DNA from: Methanoregulaceae archaeon
GTDB taxonomy: Bacteria; Armatimonadota; Fimbriimonadia; Fimbriimonadales; Fimbriimonadaceae
Assembly (NCBI GenBank): GCA_020850325.1
Contig: JADZEW010000023.1
Location: 1 to 53,826 of the forward strand
Length of the DNA stretch: 53,826 nucleotides
Reading direction: 5' to 3'
A model generated the notes under the pieces. The model was not told the origin of the DNA. It saw only the letters and a list, made by a program, of their open reading frames with translations, and searched no databases. A program made the translations under genes and the position numbers. Positions 9,438-20,517 of the stretch are shown in pieces (the first letter of the stretch is position 1; each line of letters opens with the position of its first letter).

Positions 9438-9580
9438 TTGTTGGCGTGTTAGCCAGTTGGTGAGTTGGTGTGTTGGTGTGTTGGTGTGCTTGCGTGTTGG
9501 GAACGGATTCGGAGCGCTGGCCCCCTATCCCCTAACAGACCAACAGACCAACAGACCAACACGCCAACACGCCAACAACC
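9438..9580. repeat. Octamer-type tandem repeat arranged as a long inverted repeat
   Basis: The left part (9438-9500) is a run of units like TTGGTGTG and TTGGCGTG. The right part (about 9533-9580) is a run of the complementary units CCAACAGA and CCAACACG. The two runs could pair into a long stem around a loop near 9501-9532. The array fills the gap between two minus-strand genes and may end transcription of the upstream one. A shorter copy of the same array lies in frame inside nrdJ (14766-14790). Confidence 0.8.
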
Positions 9581-10093
9581 CTACGACGCCAATCCGCCCA
9601 GCTTCCGACGCACCAGCGACAGTCCCAGCCGACACGCTTCGAACTCCTCGCTCAGCTTCCGGAACACCGGCGCTTCGTCCGCGTATCGTCCGTGGTCGAA
9701 GGTCGACACCACGTAGTAGCTGTACGCGCCTTGCTTCTCGCAATCGATCACCCGGTCGGGGGCGGGCAGGGCTTGCAGCTGCTCGGGGAACATGCCGCTC
9801 CAGAACAGCAGGAAATCGCCCACGTGCTTGTGGACCTCCCGCTCGCGGTCGAACGAGCTGGCCTTCAGCCGCACATCACCTTCCGCGACCATTTCAGTGA
9901 CCGCCTTAATCGGCCGGCCGGATTCGTCGCGGAGCTTGTAGATGCCGTCAAAGTGGAGGAACTCCACCAACATCTGGCCGAGATAAGTCTCGATTTGCTC
10001 GTCTTTCAGACCCAGCGTGTCCCAAAGCGAGGCATGTACCGCCTCGCGGAACCACTGGCTGATCATCTTGGTCGATTCGATTCGTTCATGCAT
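9581..10093 (-). CDS. Hypothetical protein, 170 aa
   Basis: I do not recognise this protein. It has no signal peptide or membrane segment and is mixed alpha/beta by appearance, with notable aromatic content (FLLFWSGMFPE, YSYYVVSTFDHGRY). There is no obvious metal or nucleotide motif. The last segment, FEACRLGLSLVRRKLGGLAS, looks like a terminal helix. It lies between the repeat-filled gap before thyX and the GIN-domain lipoprotein, with over 100 bases on each side, so it is probably transcribed alone. The frame is well supported by length and codon bias. Confidence 0.72.
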   Translation of the reverse strand: MHERIESTKMISQWFREAVHASLWDTLGLKDEQIETYLGQMLVEFLHFDGIYKLRDESGRPIKAVTEMVAEGDVRLKASSFDREREVHKHVGDFLLFWSGMFPEQLQALPAPDRVIDCEKQGAYSYYVVSTFDHGRYADEAPVFRKLSEEFEACRLGLSLVRRKLGGLAS

Positions 10094-10200
10094 GGGTCCA
10101 CCTCGTCTTCCGATGAACGGTCGCGCTTGAAGCGCTTAGCTTCGGTATTCCATACAGACTGCGCAAAGTGCAGTTCGGGTTCGGTGAATCGACGAGATGA

Positions 10201-10224
10201 CCCTCTCCCGAGCCGGGGAGAGGG
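10201..10224 (-). terminator. Hairpin after the GIN-domain lipoprotein gene
   Basis: CCCTCTCC and GGAGAGGG form a perfect 8-base stem around an 8-base loop, 9 bases past the stop codon on the minus strand. There is no T-run, so it is either a Rho-aided end or a small member of the family A repeats. The remainder of 10094-10200 shows nothing recognisable. Confidence 0.5.
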
Positions 10225-10232
10225 CTCTTCGG

Positions 10233-10883
10233 TTACTCCTTCTCGATCGAGCCCGCGCCATCGACGCTCTTCGTCACCGTCGGATTCCCGCGGTACCGAA
10301 TCTCTCCCGCGCCCGCCAGATCGGCGTCGAGCGTCTTGCTCGCCGAGACATGGATCTCACCCGCGCCGCTGACCGAGGCCTCTACCGACTCCGCGTCCAG
10401 CTCATACGCCGACACGTCTCCCGCCCCGCGGATGCTGAAGGTCGCCTGCTCGACTTTTCCAGCGAGCACAAGACCGCCCGCGCCCGAGATCTTCGCCGCG
10501 AACGACTTACCGTGAATACCGCGAACGTTGGCATCGCCCGCGCCCTGAATCTCCAGCAGCTCGAGCGACGGCGTTTGAATGACGATCTTGTACTCGGTCG
10601 GCGAGACCGGCTCCTTGGTATCGATGATCAGCTTGCCGCCCTCGACCCGTGTCTCCACCAGCTTGGCGATGTTGTCGTCGGTCTTGATCGTGACCTTGAC
10701 CGCCGGCCCGACCTCGATATCCAGCTCGCCCGCTCCCCGAAGTTCGACTTCGGAGAACTCCCCGACCTTGCGGTCCTCGCTGACGACCTTCCCCGAGCCC
10801 TTGACCCCGTGGTTGAAGTTGAAATGACAGCCCGAAAGGGCGAATGCCGCCGCCGCGGCTCCGATGGCAAATGCGATCTTCAT
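10233..10883 (-). CDS. Putative lipoprotein with head GIN domain (DUF2807)
   Basis: A 216-residue protein with a lipoprotein signal peptide ending in the lipobox LSGC (Cys about 19). It would be lipid-anchored outside the cytoplasmic membrane. The rest is the DUF2807 beta-helix, recognised by its recurring GAG motifs: RGAGELDIEVG, QGAGDANVRGI, SGAGGLVLAG, RGAGDVSAYEL, SGAGEIHVSAS, AGAGEIRYRG and DGAGSIE. These form rungs about 20 residues apart. The family is common but of unknown function. GGAGG precedes the ATG, and a TAGCAT hexamer lies 6 bases before it as well. Confidence 0.9.
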   Translation of the reverse strand: MKIAFAIGAAAAAFALSGCHFNFNHGVKGSGKVVSEDRKVGEFSEVELRGAGELDIEVGPAVKVTIKTDDNIAKLVETRVEGGKLIIDTKEPVSPTEYKIVIQTPSLELLEIQGAGDANVRGIHGKSFAAKISGAGGLVLAGKVEQATFSIRGAGDVSAYELDAESVEASVSGAGEIHVSASKTLDADLAGAGEIRYRGNPTVTKSVDGAGSIEKE

Positions 10884-10964
10884 GCCTCCATGCTAACGCG
10901 CGTTCGGCGGGGGGTAGGTCGGATGGCCCCTCGGGGAGAAATGAGGGTGGGTCTAAAGTCTCCG

Positions 10965-11060
10965 AGCCCCCTCCTTTCCTTGGAGAGGAGGGGGTTGGGG
11001 GTGGAGAGGCATTAGCCCCCTCCTTTCCCCCGGGAGAGGAGGGGTTGGGGGTGGAGAGGC
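10965..11060. repeat. Two tandem copies of family A inverted repeat
   Basis: Copies at 10965-11010 and 11014-11060 each read AGCCCCCTCCTTTCC, a short centre, GGAGAGGAGGGG and then TTGGGGGTGGAGAGGC. The first part is an imperfect hairpin and the trailing part is conserved but unpaired. The region is between divergent genes, and nothing else is recognisable in 10884-11098 apart from a -10 hexamer at 11088-11093. Confidence 0.8.
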
Positions 11061-11098
11061 AGTACGAACTTCTTACCCAACGAGCGTTACACTAAGAC

Positions 11099-11479
11099 AT
11101 GGCTCGTCACCTGAACAAGTCGCCCGAGGCGCGGGACCGTGCCCGGGAGCTTCGGAGCAACATGAGCACGAGCGAGAAGGTGTTCTGGGGGATGGTGCGA
11201 AAGGACGCGCTGGGCCATCGCTTTCGTCGGCAGGTACCGGTTGGACCCTATGTGCTCGATTTCTACGCCCCAAGCGCTAAGCTGTGCGTTGAGATCGACG
11301 GCGAACAACACGTGGAGCGTAGCAACCAGGACGCCGCTCGGGACCGATATCTGGCCGATCTTGGGATCGCTACGCTTCGCATTCCGTCGCTCGATCTGTT
11401 CGACTCGGATCCGCGGATGTTAACGCACTGGATGAAGGAACTTGAGCGCCTGCTCGCCGAGCGCTCGGAGCCCGCATAG
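11099..11479 (+). CDS. DUF559 domain protein (Vsr-like endonuclease fold)
   Basis: A 126-residue protein of the DUF559 family, which shares the restriction-endonuclease fold of very short patch repair nucleases. Family landmarks are SPEARDRARELRSNMSTSEK at the N-terminus, GHRFRRQVPVGPYVLDFYAP (41-60, including the conserved Asp of YVLDFY), LCVEIDGEQH (63-72, containing the acidic E-x-D and His of the active site) and RDRYLADLGIATLRIP (80-95). These fit a metal-dependent nuclease, but the biological target is unknown. TACACT lies 5 bases before the ATG, suggesting a leaderless message. Dense dispersed repeats bracket the gene on both sides. Confidence 0.88.
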   Translation: MARHLNKSPEARDRARELRSNMSTSEKVFWGMVRKDALGHRFRRQVPVGPYVLDFYAPSAKLCVEIDGEQHVERSNQDAARDRYLADLGIATLRIPSLDLFDSDPRMLTHWMKELERLLAERSEPA

Positions 11480-11485
11480 CCCTAT

Positions 11486-11780
11486 AGCCCCTTCTTTTTT
11501 GGAGAGGGGTCGGATTGGGGGTGGAGAGGTTCTATCTGCAGGATTCCTGCAATCACAAGTCTAGAACCTTACATCCATCGGACTCTCCCTCCCTAGCCCT
11601 CCCTCTCACCGGAGCGAAAGGGAGGGAACCGGAAAGCCCCCTCCTTTCTCCGGAGAGGAGGGGGTTGGGGGTGGAGAGGATCATGATCTCTAGAATATAG
11701 ATTCTGCAATCTAGAATCCAAAATCCCAAGGACTCTCCCTCCCTAGCCCTCCCTCTCATCGGAATGAAAGGGAGGGGAAC
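11486..11780. repeat. Nested array of dispersed repeats (families A and B plus a TCTAGA-rich element)
   Basis: This gene-free stretch alternates two families. Family A copies are at 11486-11530 and 11635-11679. Family B copies, starting GGACTCTCCCTCCCTAGCCC and ending in AAAGGGAGGG, are at 11580-11628 and 11730-11777. Between them lie AT-rich segments with repeated TCTAGAATC and ATTCTGCAATC words (11531-11579 and 11680-11729). No convincing coding frame crosses it. The nesting suggests repeated insertion at a tolerant site. Confidence 0.8.
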
Positions 11781-11782
11781 CC

Positions 11783-12007
11783 CTACCACCACGGCTCGAG
11801 CGGCCAGTCGATCGCTCGGATGCGGGCGATCTCGGCGTCCACTTCGTCGCGGGTCATCACATCGCACCCCCGCGCAGGCAGCCCGCGGCGGTTGCCGGCT
11901 TTGCGCACCACGAACACCGTGTAGGTCGGCCAGTCCCGATCGTGGCATCGGTCTTGGATGTAGTAGAGCGCCATGATTGAGTTGCAGCATTCATGCCGAT
12001 CCGCGGG
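11783..12007 (-). pseudogene. 3' fragment of an unrecognised gene lacking its start
   Basis: The frame is open from 12007 to the stop at 11783 and reads like a real protein: ADRHECCNSIMALYYIQDRC, then DWPTYTVFVVRKAGNRRGLP and an acidic tail ending in PLEPWW. Codon use is like the host. An ATG exists at 11974, but the sequence before it (RHECCNSI) fits the same protein, and a stop codon lies only four codons further up, beside the end of the AT-richer orphan gene. I therefore read it as a gene whose 5' part was replaced when that segment arrived. A short intact protein starting at 11974 (63 aa) is the alternative. Function unknown. Confidence 0.5.
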
Positions 12008-12013
12008 CTAACT

Positions 12014-13717
12014 TCAGCGGATCTCTTGCTCAAATGACTCACTGAGTACAGACGCCAGTTCGTTGAATACATCTTCGAATGCCTCATCTAACAAGGTGTC
12101 TGATAAGGATGTGACAACGTAGTCTTTCCAATCAAGGCTCATTCGGATCGTGTACTCGCCTATAGGATCATGGTTGACTATGGCATCGAAGCAATCTACA
12201 AAGCGGCGTCCGGATGCAACCAGCGTGCAAATCTGCTCCCACTCGCGCAAGCTGGCAACAAATGGCCTTACAAAGTGCTTGCTCTTTAGCTCTTCGACAT
12301 CCTTAAAGAGCTTCCTGAACTTTTCATTGAATGCCTGCTGAACGTACATGAAAGCAAACGCATCATCCAGTACTATGACTCCAAGATGCAGGCGAGTGAG
12401 ATTCTTGTTCTCCACTACTAAAGACTTGAATGACTTGGCAAGTTGATCATGAGCTTTCGTGAATACTTTACTTGACATGATCATGTTCGAAAAGATTAGA
12501 GAGGTATCTGCCGTTAAGTAGTCTGCTTTTAGTGAATCTGCTTTTACTTCTAACGCAGCTAGTACTAGATTGTCTTGAATTCGAAAATCATGTCCGGGAT
12601 GGTTCTCTTTAGTGGCAGTTACCACCGACCCGCTCTTAGAGTGCTTCGCAGCAGCATCAGCAATGTCGCGAGCGTAGGCTTCCAAAGCGAGTCCAAGGTA
12701 CTCTCGAAAGTGCTGTCGTTCATCATGATGAAGGGAATCGGCGATCAGATCAAAGATCCCGCTTCCGAGAAAGCACGCAAGAGACGTAAAGTCGAGGATA
12801 ATGTGATCGTCAGACAGCTGCAACAGTGGTTTCTTGTCAATACATGTCAGGAATCGATGAGAGCCCTGAGAGAACTCCCATGCAAGTTGATCCAGTGACG
12901 TGGTCAATGCGTTCAACGTACGATCAACTCTAACCTCATCCCATCTGAAATTCTTGAAGAAAACACTTCTTGATAGGCCAGGTTGCGTCTTCAAGGTGAG
13001 ACCAGATTGTTGATAGTTCGCGAGAAGGACCGAAGCCGCTAGACGCCAGAGGTCCTGGGGTTCACACTGCAAGCGATCGTAACAACTGGCTGCTAGGGCA
13101 TCAATGGTCCTGCCATCGCGCTGGTATTCCTTTGGTAAATAATGAAACAGGAGTCGGTGACCTCGTATGAGTTCAGTATCTGCAGATATCGGTTGATCAG
13201 ACTTAGCAGTCCTAAGCAGTTGCACTGCAATCCGTGATTCATGTTGAAAAGGATTTATGTTTCGTGCTGTGGTTGCTGCCGTGGCGCGTTTGGTAGAAGT
13301 ATCTCCGAGAAAGCTCGATACATGTAGTAATAACTCTCCGAACTCAAAGCGGTCTGCCGGGTCCAAGAGCGAACGGGTTGCGTCTTGATGGGTGCGGTCG
13401 CCGTAGGTTGCCAGAAGCAGATATGTTAGGTGTAGTTGTCGACGGCTGATGAAGACCCAAGACTCTGACTTGAGATCAATACTGCTTTTCTGGAGTAGTT
13501 CCGGGGCGAGGAACTGACTTAGTGCCCACTGCTGATCGCTATGCCAGCGTCTCCCGTTGGTCAATGCGCATGCAACTCTAGCTAAAGGACGCAAGGTCTC
13601 TTCGGCCCGAAAGCGCTTGACGCGGTCTGTAAGTTCCGCTAACGAGAGTGGTTGTAAGGCGAAGCAGGAGGCGTCCAGATGGATGAGAGTTCTAGGCGCG
13701 TTAGGTGGCGGACGCAT
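12014..13717 (-). CDS. Orphan protein with PD-(D/E)XK-like nuclease signature; candidate acquired defence gene
   Basis: A 567-residue protein I cannot assign to a named family. Residues 338-350 (REYLGLALEAYAR) resemble the helix that precedes the core in many restriction-fold nucleases. HDFRIQDNLVLAALEVKAD (376-394) then gives Asp377 or Asp382, Glu390 and Lys392 in D...E-x-K spacing. AHDQLAKSFKSL (422-433) matches the usual following helix with a conserved Gln, and HLGVIVLDDAF (444-454) looks like the next core strand. The N-terminal 330 residues are helical and unassigned. Most of the gene is visibly richer in A+T and in rare codons (TTA, AGA, ATA) than its neighbours, a sign of transfer. 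There is no Shine-Dalgarno site; the start lies 10 bases after an nrdJ tail remnant. Nuclease activity is inferred. Confidence 0.7.
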   Translation of the reverse strand: MRPPPNAPRTLIHLDASCFALQPLSLAELTDRVKRFRAEETLRPLARVACALTNGRRWHSDQQWALSQFLAPELLQKSSIDLKSESWVFISRRQLHLTYLLLATYGDRTHQDATRSLLDPADRFEFGELLLHVSSFLGDTSTKRATAATTARNINPFQHESRIAVQLLRTAKSDQPISADTELIRGHRLLFHYLPKEYQRDGRTIDALAASCYDRLQCEPQDLWRLAASVLLANYQQSGLTLKTQPGLSRSVFFKNFRWDEVRVDRTLNALTTSLDQLAWEFSQGSHRFLTCIDKKPLLQLSDDHIILDFTSLACFLGSGIFDLIADSLHHDERQHFREYLGLALEAYARDIADAAAKHSKSGSVVTATKENHPGHDFRIQDNLVLAALEVKADSLKADYLTADTSLIFSNMIMSSKVFTKAHDQLAKSFKSLVVENKNLTRLHLGVIVLDDAFAFMYVQQAFNEKFRKLFKDVEELKSKHFVRPFVASLREWEQICTLVASGRRFVDCFDAIVNHDPIGEYTIRMSLDWKDYVVTSLSDTLLDEAFEDVFNELASVLSESFEQEIR

Positions 13718-13727
13718 AGTGGTGGGT

Positions 13728-13784
13728 CTAGCTACATCCGTTCGTCTCGCCGCAGCTGTCGCGCTTCAGACAGACGCCGTTTCG
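13728..13784 (-). pseudogene. Displaced, diverged remnant of the nrdJ 3' end
   Basis: On the minus strand these 57 bases encode RNGVCLKRDSCGETNGCS and a TAG stop. The intact nrdJ 677 bases away ends [18 protein letters not shown] and TAG. The two differ mostly at silent positions, plus Cys to Arg and Ser to Asn, and similarity stops abruptly upstream. The pattern suggests descent from an nrdJ of a related lineage rather than a recent local copy. The orphan nuclease-like gene begins directly after it. The rest of 13785-13855 shows no gene. Confidence 0.8.
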
Positions 13785-13855
13785 TTCTGACTTCGACGGT
13801 CGATTCAGGGATTTGGGCGCACGAGGACTTATGCAATCAGGAGTTAGGCTTGTGA

Positions 13856-14338
13856 TCATTTCCCCTTCGCCGCCTCCCGCTCCATCAGCAACTTCGCCGT
13901 GTAGCCGCCGCGCATGTTGCCAGCGTCGTCCATGATGATCCAGTCCTCGACCGCATCTTGCTTCACCTGGACCGCGTCGCCAAGCTTCAGGTTCTTGGCG
14001 TAGATCGGGTCGTTGCCGAGGGTGCCAAAGAAGACCCCTTGCTCAAACTTCTCAACGTCCACCCACATATGCTCCGCCGAGTCGTTTGCGGGGAAGGATG
14101 TCTTGATGGAGAAGGTGACTTGGCCGGTGGTCTTCGCTTGCTGCTGCTGCAGTTCGCTGATGAACTCCGGCAGGGAAGCCCGCGCCTTCGCTTCGGCCGC
14201 GGCCAACTCGGGATCGTTGTCCTCCACCGCGCTCACCGGCGGCTCGCCGTCACGGTAAAGGCTCCCTTCTGGTCCGCTCTTCGTCGAGGAACAGGAGATA
14301 CAGAAGACGAGAACGCAGAGGAAGGCAAGGTTGCGCAT
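13856..14338 (-). CDS. DUF2314 lipoprotein
   Basis: A protein of about 160 residues with a lipoprotein signal peptide (MRNLAFLCVLVFCISC, lipobox ISC) when started at 14338. A longer frame to 14389 adds residues that do not look like a signal. The C-terminal part carries the DUF2314 pattern: AEHMWVDVEKFEQGVFFGTLGN-type strands, then LGDAVQVKQDAVEDWIIMDD and GGYTAKLL. DUF2314 proteins (YegJ type) have no known biochemical role. The gene sits exactly between intact nrdJ and the displaced nrdJ tail remnant, so it is the cargo of that duplication. It is 67 bases downstream of nrdJ on the same strand. Confidence 0.85.
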   Translation of the reverse strand: MRNLAFLCVLVFCISCSSTKSGPEGSLYRDGEPPVSAVEDNDPELAAAEAKARASLPEFISELQQQQAKTTGQVTFSIKTSFPANDSAEHMWVDVEKFEQGVFFGTLGNDPIYAKNLKLGDAVQVKQDAVEDWIIMDDAGNMRGGYTAKLLMEREAAKGK

Positions 14339-14404
14339 CATGTCTCTTAAGTAGCGCGAACGACCCGTGGATTCCTGCAGCACCTGCAATCTTCTCCAAC
14401 GAAA

Positions 14405-18163
<3,759 letters not shown>

Positions 18164-18236
18164 CCGTGTTCCTCTCGTGTTCTACGCTCCGCCGAGTTCC
18201 CTGGAATCCAAATCTAGGGCTGGTGCGGGCGCGAAA

Positions 18237-18252
18237 CCACCATATCTTGGGG
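18237..18252. promoter_or_regulatory. Candidate NrdR box upstream of nrdJ
   Basis: Read toward nrdJ, CCCCAAGATATGGTGG matches the NrdR consensus (ACACWATATATWGTGT) at most core positions. It is extended by an AAACC/GGTTT outer inverted repeat. It lies about 75 bases before the nrdJ ATG, in the expected promoter zone of an otherwise gene-free 225-base gap. Only one box is seen, whereas NrdR sites usually come in pairs, so this is tentative. No B12 riboswitch motif was seen here. Confidence 0.35.
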
Positions 18253-18388
18253 TTTGCAGAGTATCACGACGAGACAGCGGGAAAGAAAGACGCGGCGTTC
18301 TTCCCCAAGTTTTTGGAGAAATGGGGAAAAGCCGGGCCGGTCGGGGGATAAGTTCTGGGGAGTTCCTTACCTAGTAGACTCAGGGAGA

Positions 18389-19348
18389 ATGGAATACCGT
18401 CGCATGGGCCGATCTGGCCTGCAGCTTAGTGTGCTTTCTTACGGGTCGTGGGTTAGCTTCCACAACCAAGTCGATGTTGGCTCCGCCGTCGAACTGATGA
18501 CCGCGGCGTACGACGCGGGCATCAACTTCTACGACAACGCCGAAGTGTATGCGCGAGGGGCCAGCGAGACGGTCATGGGCGAGGCACTCAAGACGCTCGG
18601 CTGGCGACGCGGCAACTATGTGGTCTCCACCAAGTTCTTCTGGGGACTGCATGATGGGCCTAACGAGAAGAACACCCTCAACCGCAAGCGGCTGATGGAG
18701 GCGATCGACGGCTCGCTAGAGCGGATGCAGCTCGACGAGATCGACCTCGTCTATTGCCACCGCGATGAGGTGGAGACGCCCGTGGAGGAGATCGTCCACG
18801 CGTTCCACGATATGATCGTCGCCGGCAAGGCGCACTACTGGGGCACCTCGGAGTGGACGTCGACCCGGATTATCGAAGCCTGGCGTTACGCCGAGCGGCA
18901 CGGACTGCATCGCCCGGTGGTGGAGCAGCCGCAGTACAACCTGGTGGAGCGGCGCAAGTTTGAGGGCGACCTCAGCGTGGCGCTGGAGCATTGCGGCATC
19001 GGCACCACCACTTGGAGCCCGCTGGCGAGCGGACTGCTCACCGGCAAGTACAACGACGGCATCCCTGAGGGAAGCCGCCTTGCGCTGGAAGGGATGGAGT
19101 GGCTGCAGGGGATCGTCACACCGGAGCGGATCGAGAAGGTGCGTCAGTTCGAGGCCGTAGCCAAGGACCTCGGCTGCACCAACTCGCAGCTTGCGATCGC
19201 ATGGTGCGCGAAGAACCCGCGCGTCACATCGGTGATCATGGGCGCGACGAAGATGTCTCAGCTCGAGGACAACCTCGGCGCGCTGGGCGTGCTGGAGAAG
19301 CTGGACGAAGAGACGATGACGCGGATCGACGGGATCTTCGGGAACTAG
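18389..19348 (+). CDS. Aldo/keto reductase, Kv-beta-like (AKR6 type)
   Basis: NADPH-dependent TIM-barrel oxidoreductase of 319 residues. The start is the ATG at 18389 ([21 protein letters not shown]), preceded by GGGAGA and by TAGACT 8 bases upstream; a longer open frame reaches back to 18254 but has no support. The catalytic tetrad is visible as Asp and Tyr of [12 protein letters not shown], Lys of VSTKFFWG, and the position of the usual His is [14 protein letters not shown], where Asn or His varies in the Kv-beta subgroup. [16 protein letters not shown] and [20 protein letters not shown] closely resemble voltage-gated potassium channel beta subunits. Real substrates are unknown; reactive aldehydes are likely. 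Confidence 0.92.
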   Translation: MEYRRMGRSGLQLSVLSYGSWVSFHNQVDVGSAVELMTAAYDAGINFYDNAEVYARGASETVMGEALKTLGWRRGNYVVSTKFFWGLHDGPNEKNTLNRKRLMEAIDGSLERMQLDEIDLVYCHRDEVETPVEEIVHAFHDMIVAGKAHYWGTSEWTSTRIIEAWRYAERHGLHRPVVEQPQYNLVERRKFEGDLSVALEHCGIGTTTWSPLASGLLTGKYNDGIPEGSRLALEGMEWLQGIVTPERIEKVRQFEAVAKDLGCTNSQLAIAWCAKNPRVTSVIMGATKMSQLEDNLGALGVLEKLDEETMTRIDGIFGN

Positions 19349-19360
19349 GACTGGGCAGAG

Positions 19361-19406
19361 GAGCCCCCTCCTTTCCTTGGAGAGGAGGGGGTTGGGGGTG
19401 GAGAGT
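19361..19406. repeat. Family A inverted repeat between convergent genes
   Basis: A near-perfect copy: AGCCCCCTCCTTTCCTTGG, AGAGGAGGGGG and the trailing TTGGGGGTGGAGAG. It lies 12 bases after the aldo/keto reductase stop, where it could act as a transcript end. The rest of 19349-19450 shows nothing. Confidence 0.8.
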
Positions 19407-19450
19407 CGCTGGCTCGACGCATCCTTCGTCCACAACCGTCTAGGCACAAG

Positions 19451-19855
19451 CTAGCGCGCTTTTCGCCGCATGGTGAACTGCTCGACTCGACCACCGGGAC
19501 CACCTTCCAACTTGACCTCGATCGCTTCGCCCGTTCGAATATAGGTAATCAGCTTGGGCCAGTCGTTCTCGGGGTCGGCCCAGACCACGCTTTGCTCGCC
19601 GAGACTCTCGAGATTGAAGACGTGAGGCTCGCGTTTGGGCAGGTGGACTTCGTAGATCAGGATGCCGTCCCGCTCGGCGAGCACGATGAACTCGCGATTG
19701 GTGAGTTGGCCGTCGGTCACCACTCGGCTGGTAGCCAGCACAACGCCGCCGGCAGGAGCCGCAAACACCTCATCGATGGTCCCGCCGAAGGCGGATCCGG
19801 TCCACGCTCCTTCGAGCCAGGCAAGGCGGTCGATCCTCGGTTCGTCGGCAGTCAT
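19451..19855 (-). CDS. DUF6265-like beta-barrel protein
   Basis: A protein of 134 residues from the ATG at 19855 (MTADEPRIDRLAWLEGAWTG); an ATG six bases earlier is also possible. The open frame extends to 19951 but would run into the Mpg gene upstream. The pattern LAWLEGAWTG, a middle REFIVLAERDGILIY, VVWADPENDWPKLITYIR and a final strand matches the DUF6265 family, small lipocalin-like barrels of unknown function. The aromatic and WADPENDWPK motif is the most conserved element. There is no signal peptide. It follows mpg on the same strand by 29 bases and is probably cotranscribed. Confidence 0.75.
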   Translation of the reverse strand: MTADEPRIDRLAWLEGAWTGSAFGGTIDEVFAAPAGGVVLATSRVVTDGQLTNREFIVLAERDGILIYEVHLPKREPHVFNLESLGEQSVVWADPENDWPKLITYIRTGEAIEVKLEGGPGGRVEQFTMRRKAR

Positions 19856-19884
19856 CAGCATCCATCCTTGTCCGAGCGCGGAGC

Positions 19885-20472
19885 CTATCGTACACCCTTC
19901 GGGAGGGGCCGACTGACCCATCTCAGCTGTTCCGCGTCCATAAAGCGCCAAGGCAGGTCGTCACCCTTGCCCAGCGCGAGGCCGATTCGGGTTCCGATGA
20001 GGATTTGTCGCGGCGGTTCGCCGGGCTCTAATCGCACGGCACCGCCTGCGAACAGGTCCAGCCCATCGTGGCGCCGGTCAAGGCCGAAGGCGGCGGCGAG
20101 TTTGCCGGGACCAGACAGCAAGTCTTCATCGCGTTTCGCCTTGGGGCGTCTCGATCGCATCGTCTCAAGGCCGGTGAGCGGCTCGGCGGCACGGATCAGG
20201 ATCGCGGCCGCGTAGCCCGGCTCGTGGGCGACCACGTTCAGCATCCAGTGGTTGCCGTACGTGAAGTAGACGTAGGCGTGGCCGGGTTCGCCGAACATCG
20301 TGGCGCAGCGAGGCGTCTGGCCACGGTGGGCATGGCATCCGGGATCGTCTGGGGTGCGGTACGCCTCGACTTCGACGATGCGGGCGGTGAGGTCACCCGC
20401 GCGTAGCACCCATCCAAGCAACTTGGGCGCCGCGGACAGCACGTCACGCCTTAAAAGTTCGCGCATCTCCAC
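19885..20472 (-). CDS. DNA-3-methyladenine glycosylase (Mpg/AAG family)
   Basis: Monofunctional base-excision enzyme that removes alkylated purines. Of 195 residues, the family core is seen as ARIVEVEAYRTPDDPGCHA (Glu of VEVEAY is the catalytic base), HAYVYFTYGNHWMLNVV (with the intercalating Tyr and substrate-pocket residues), AILIRAAEPLTG, LLSGPGKLAAAFGL and the C-terminal TRIGLALG. All key elements are present, so it should be active. GTG at 20472 and ATG at 20466 are both possible starts. It is divergent from the phosphodiesterase gene with only 45 bases between them. Confidence 0.95.
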   Translation of the reverse strand: MEMRELLRRDVLSAAPKLLGWVLRAGDLTARIVEVEAYRTPDDPGCHAHRGQTPRCATMFGEPGHAYVYFTYGNHWMLNVVAHEPGYAAAILIRAAEPLTGLETMRSRRPKAKRDEDLLSGPGKLAAAFGLDRRHDGLDLFAGGAVRLEPGEPPRQILIGTRIGLALGKGDDLPWRFMDAEQLRWVSRPLPKGVR

Positions 20473-20517
20473 CGCCCAATTGTGATCGAGACGTTAACGT
20501 TCGGTACATTGAGGAGC

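Noticed and set aside
9438-9580. CRISPR-like array
   Set aside because: Units are 8 bases with no spacers, and the two halves are inverted rather than direct repeats.
18164-18388. Cobalamin riboswitch upstream of nrdJ
   Set aside because: I looked for the B12-box and the GCCACTG-type element on the nrdJ strand and saw none.
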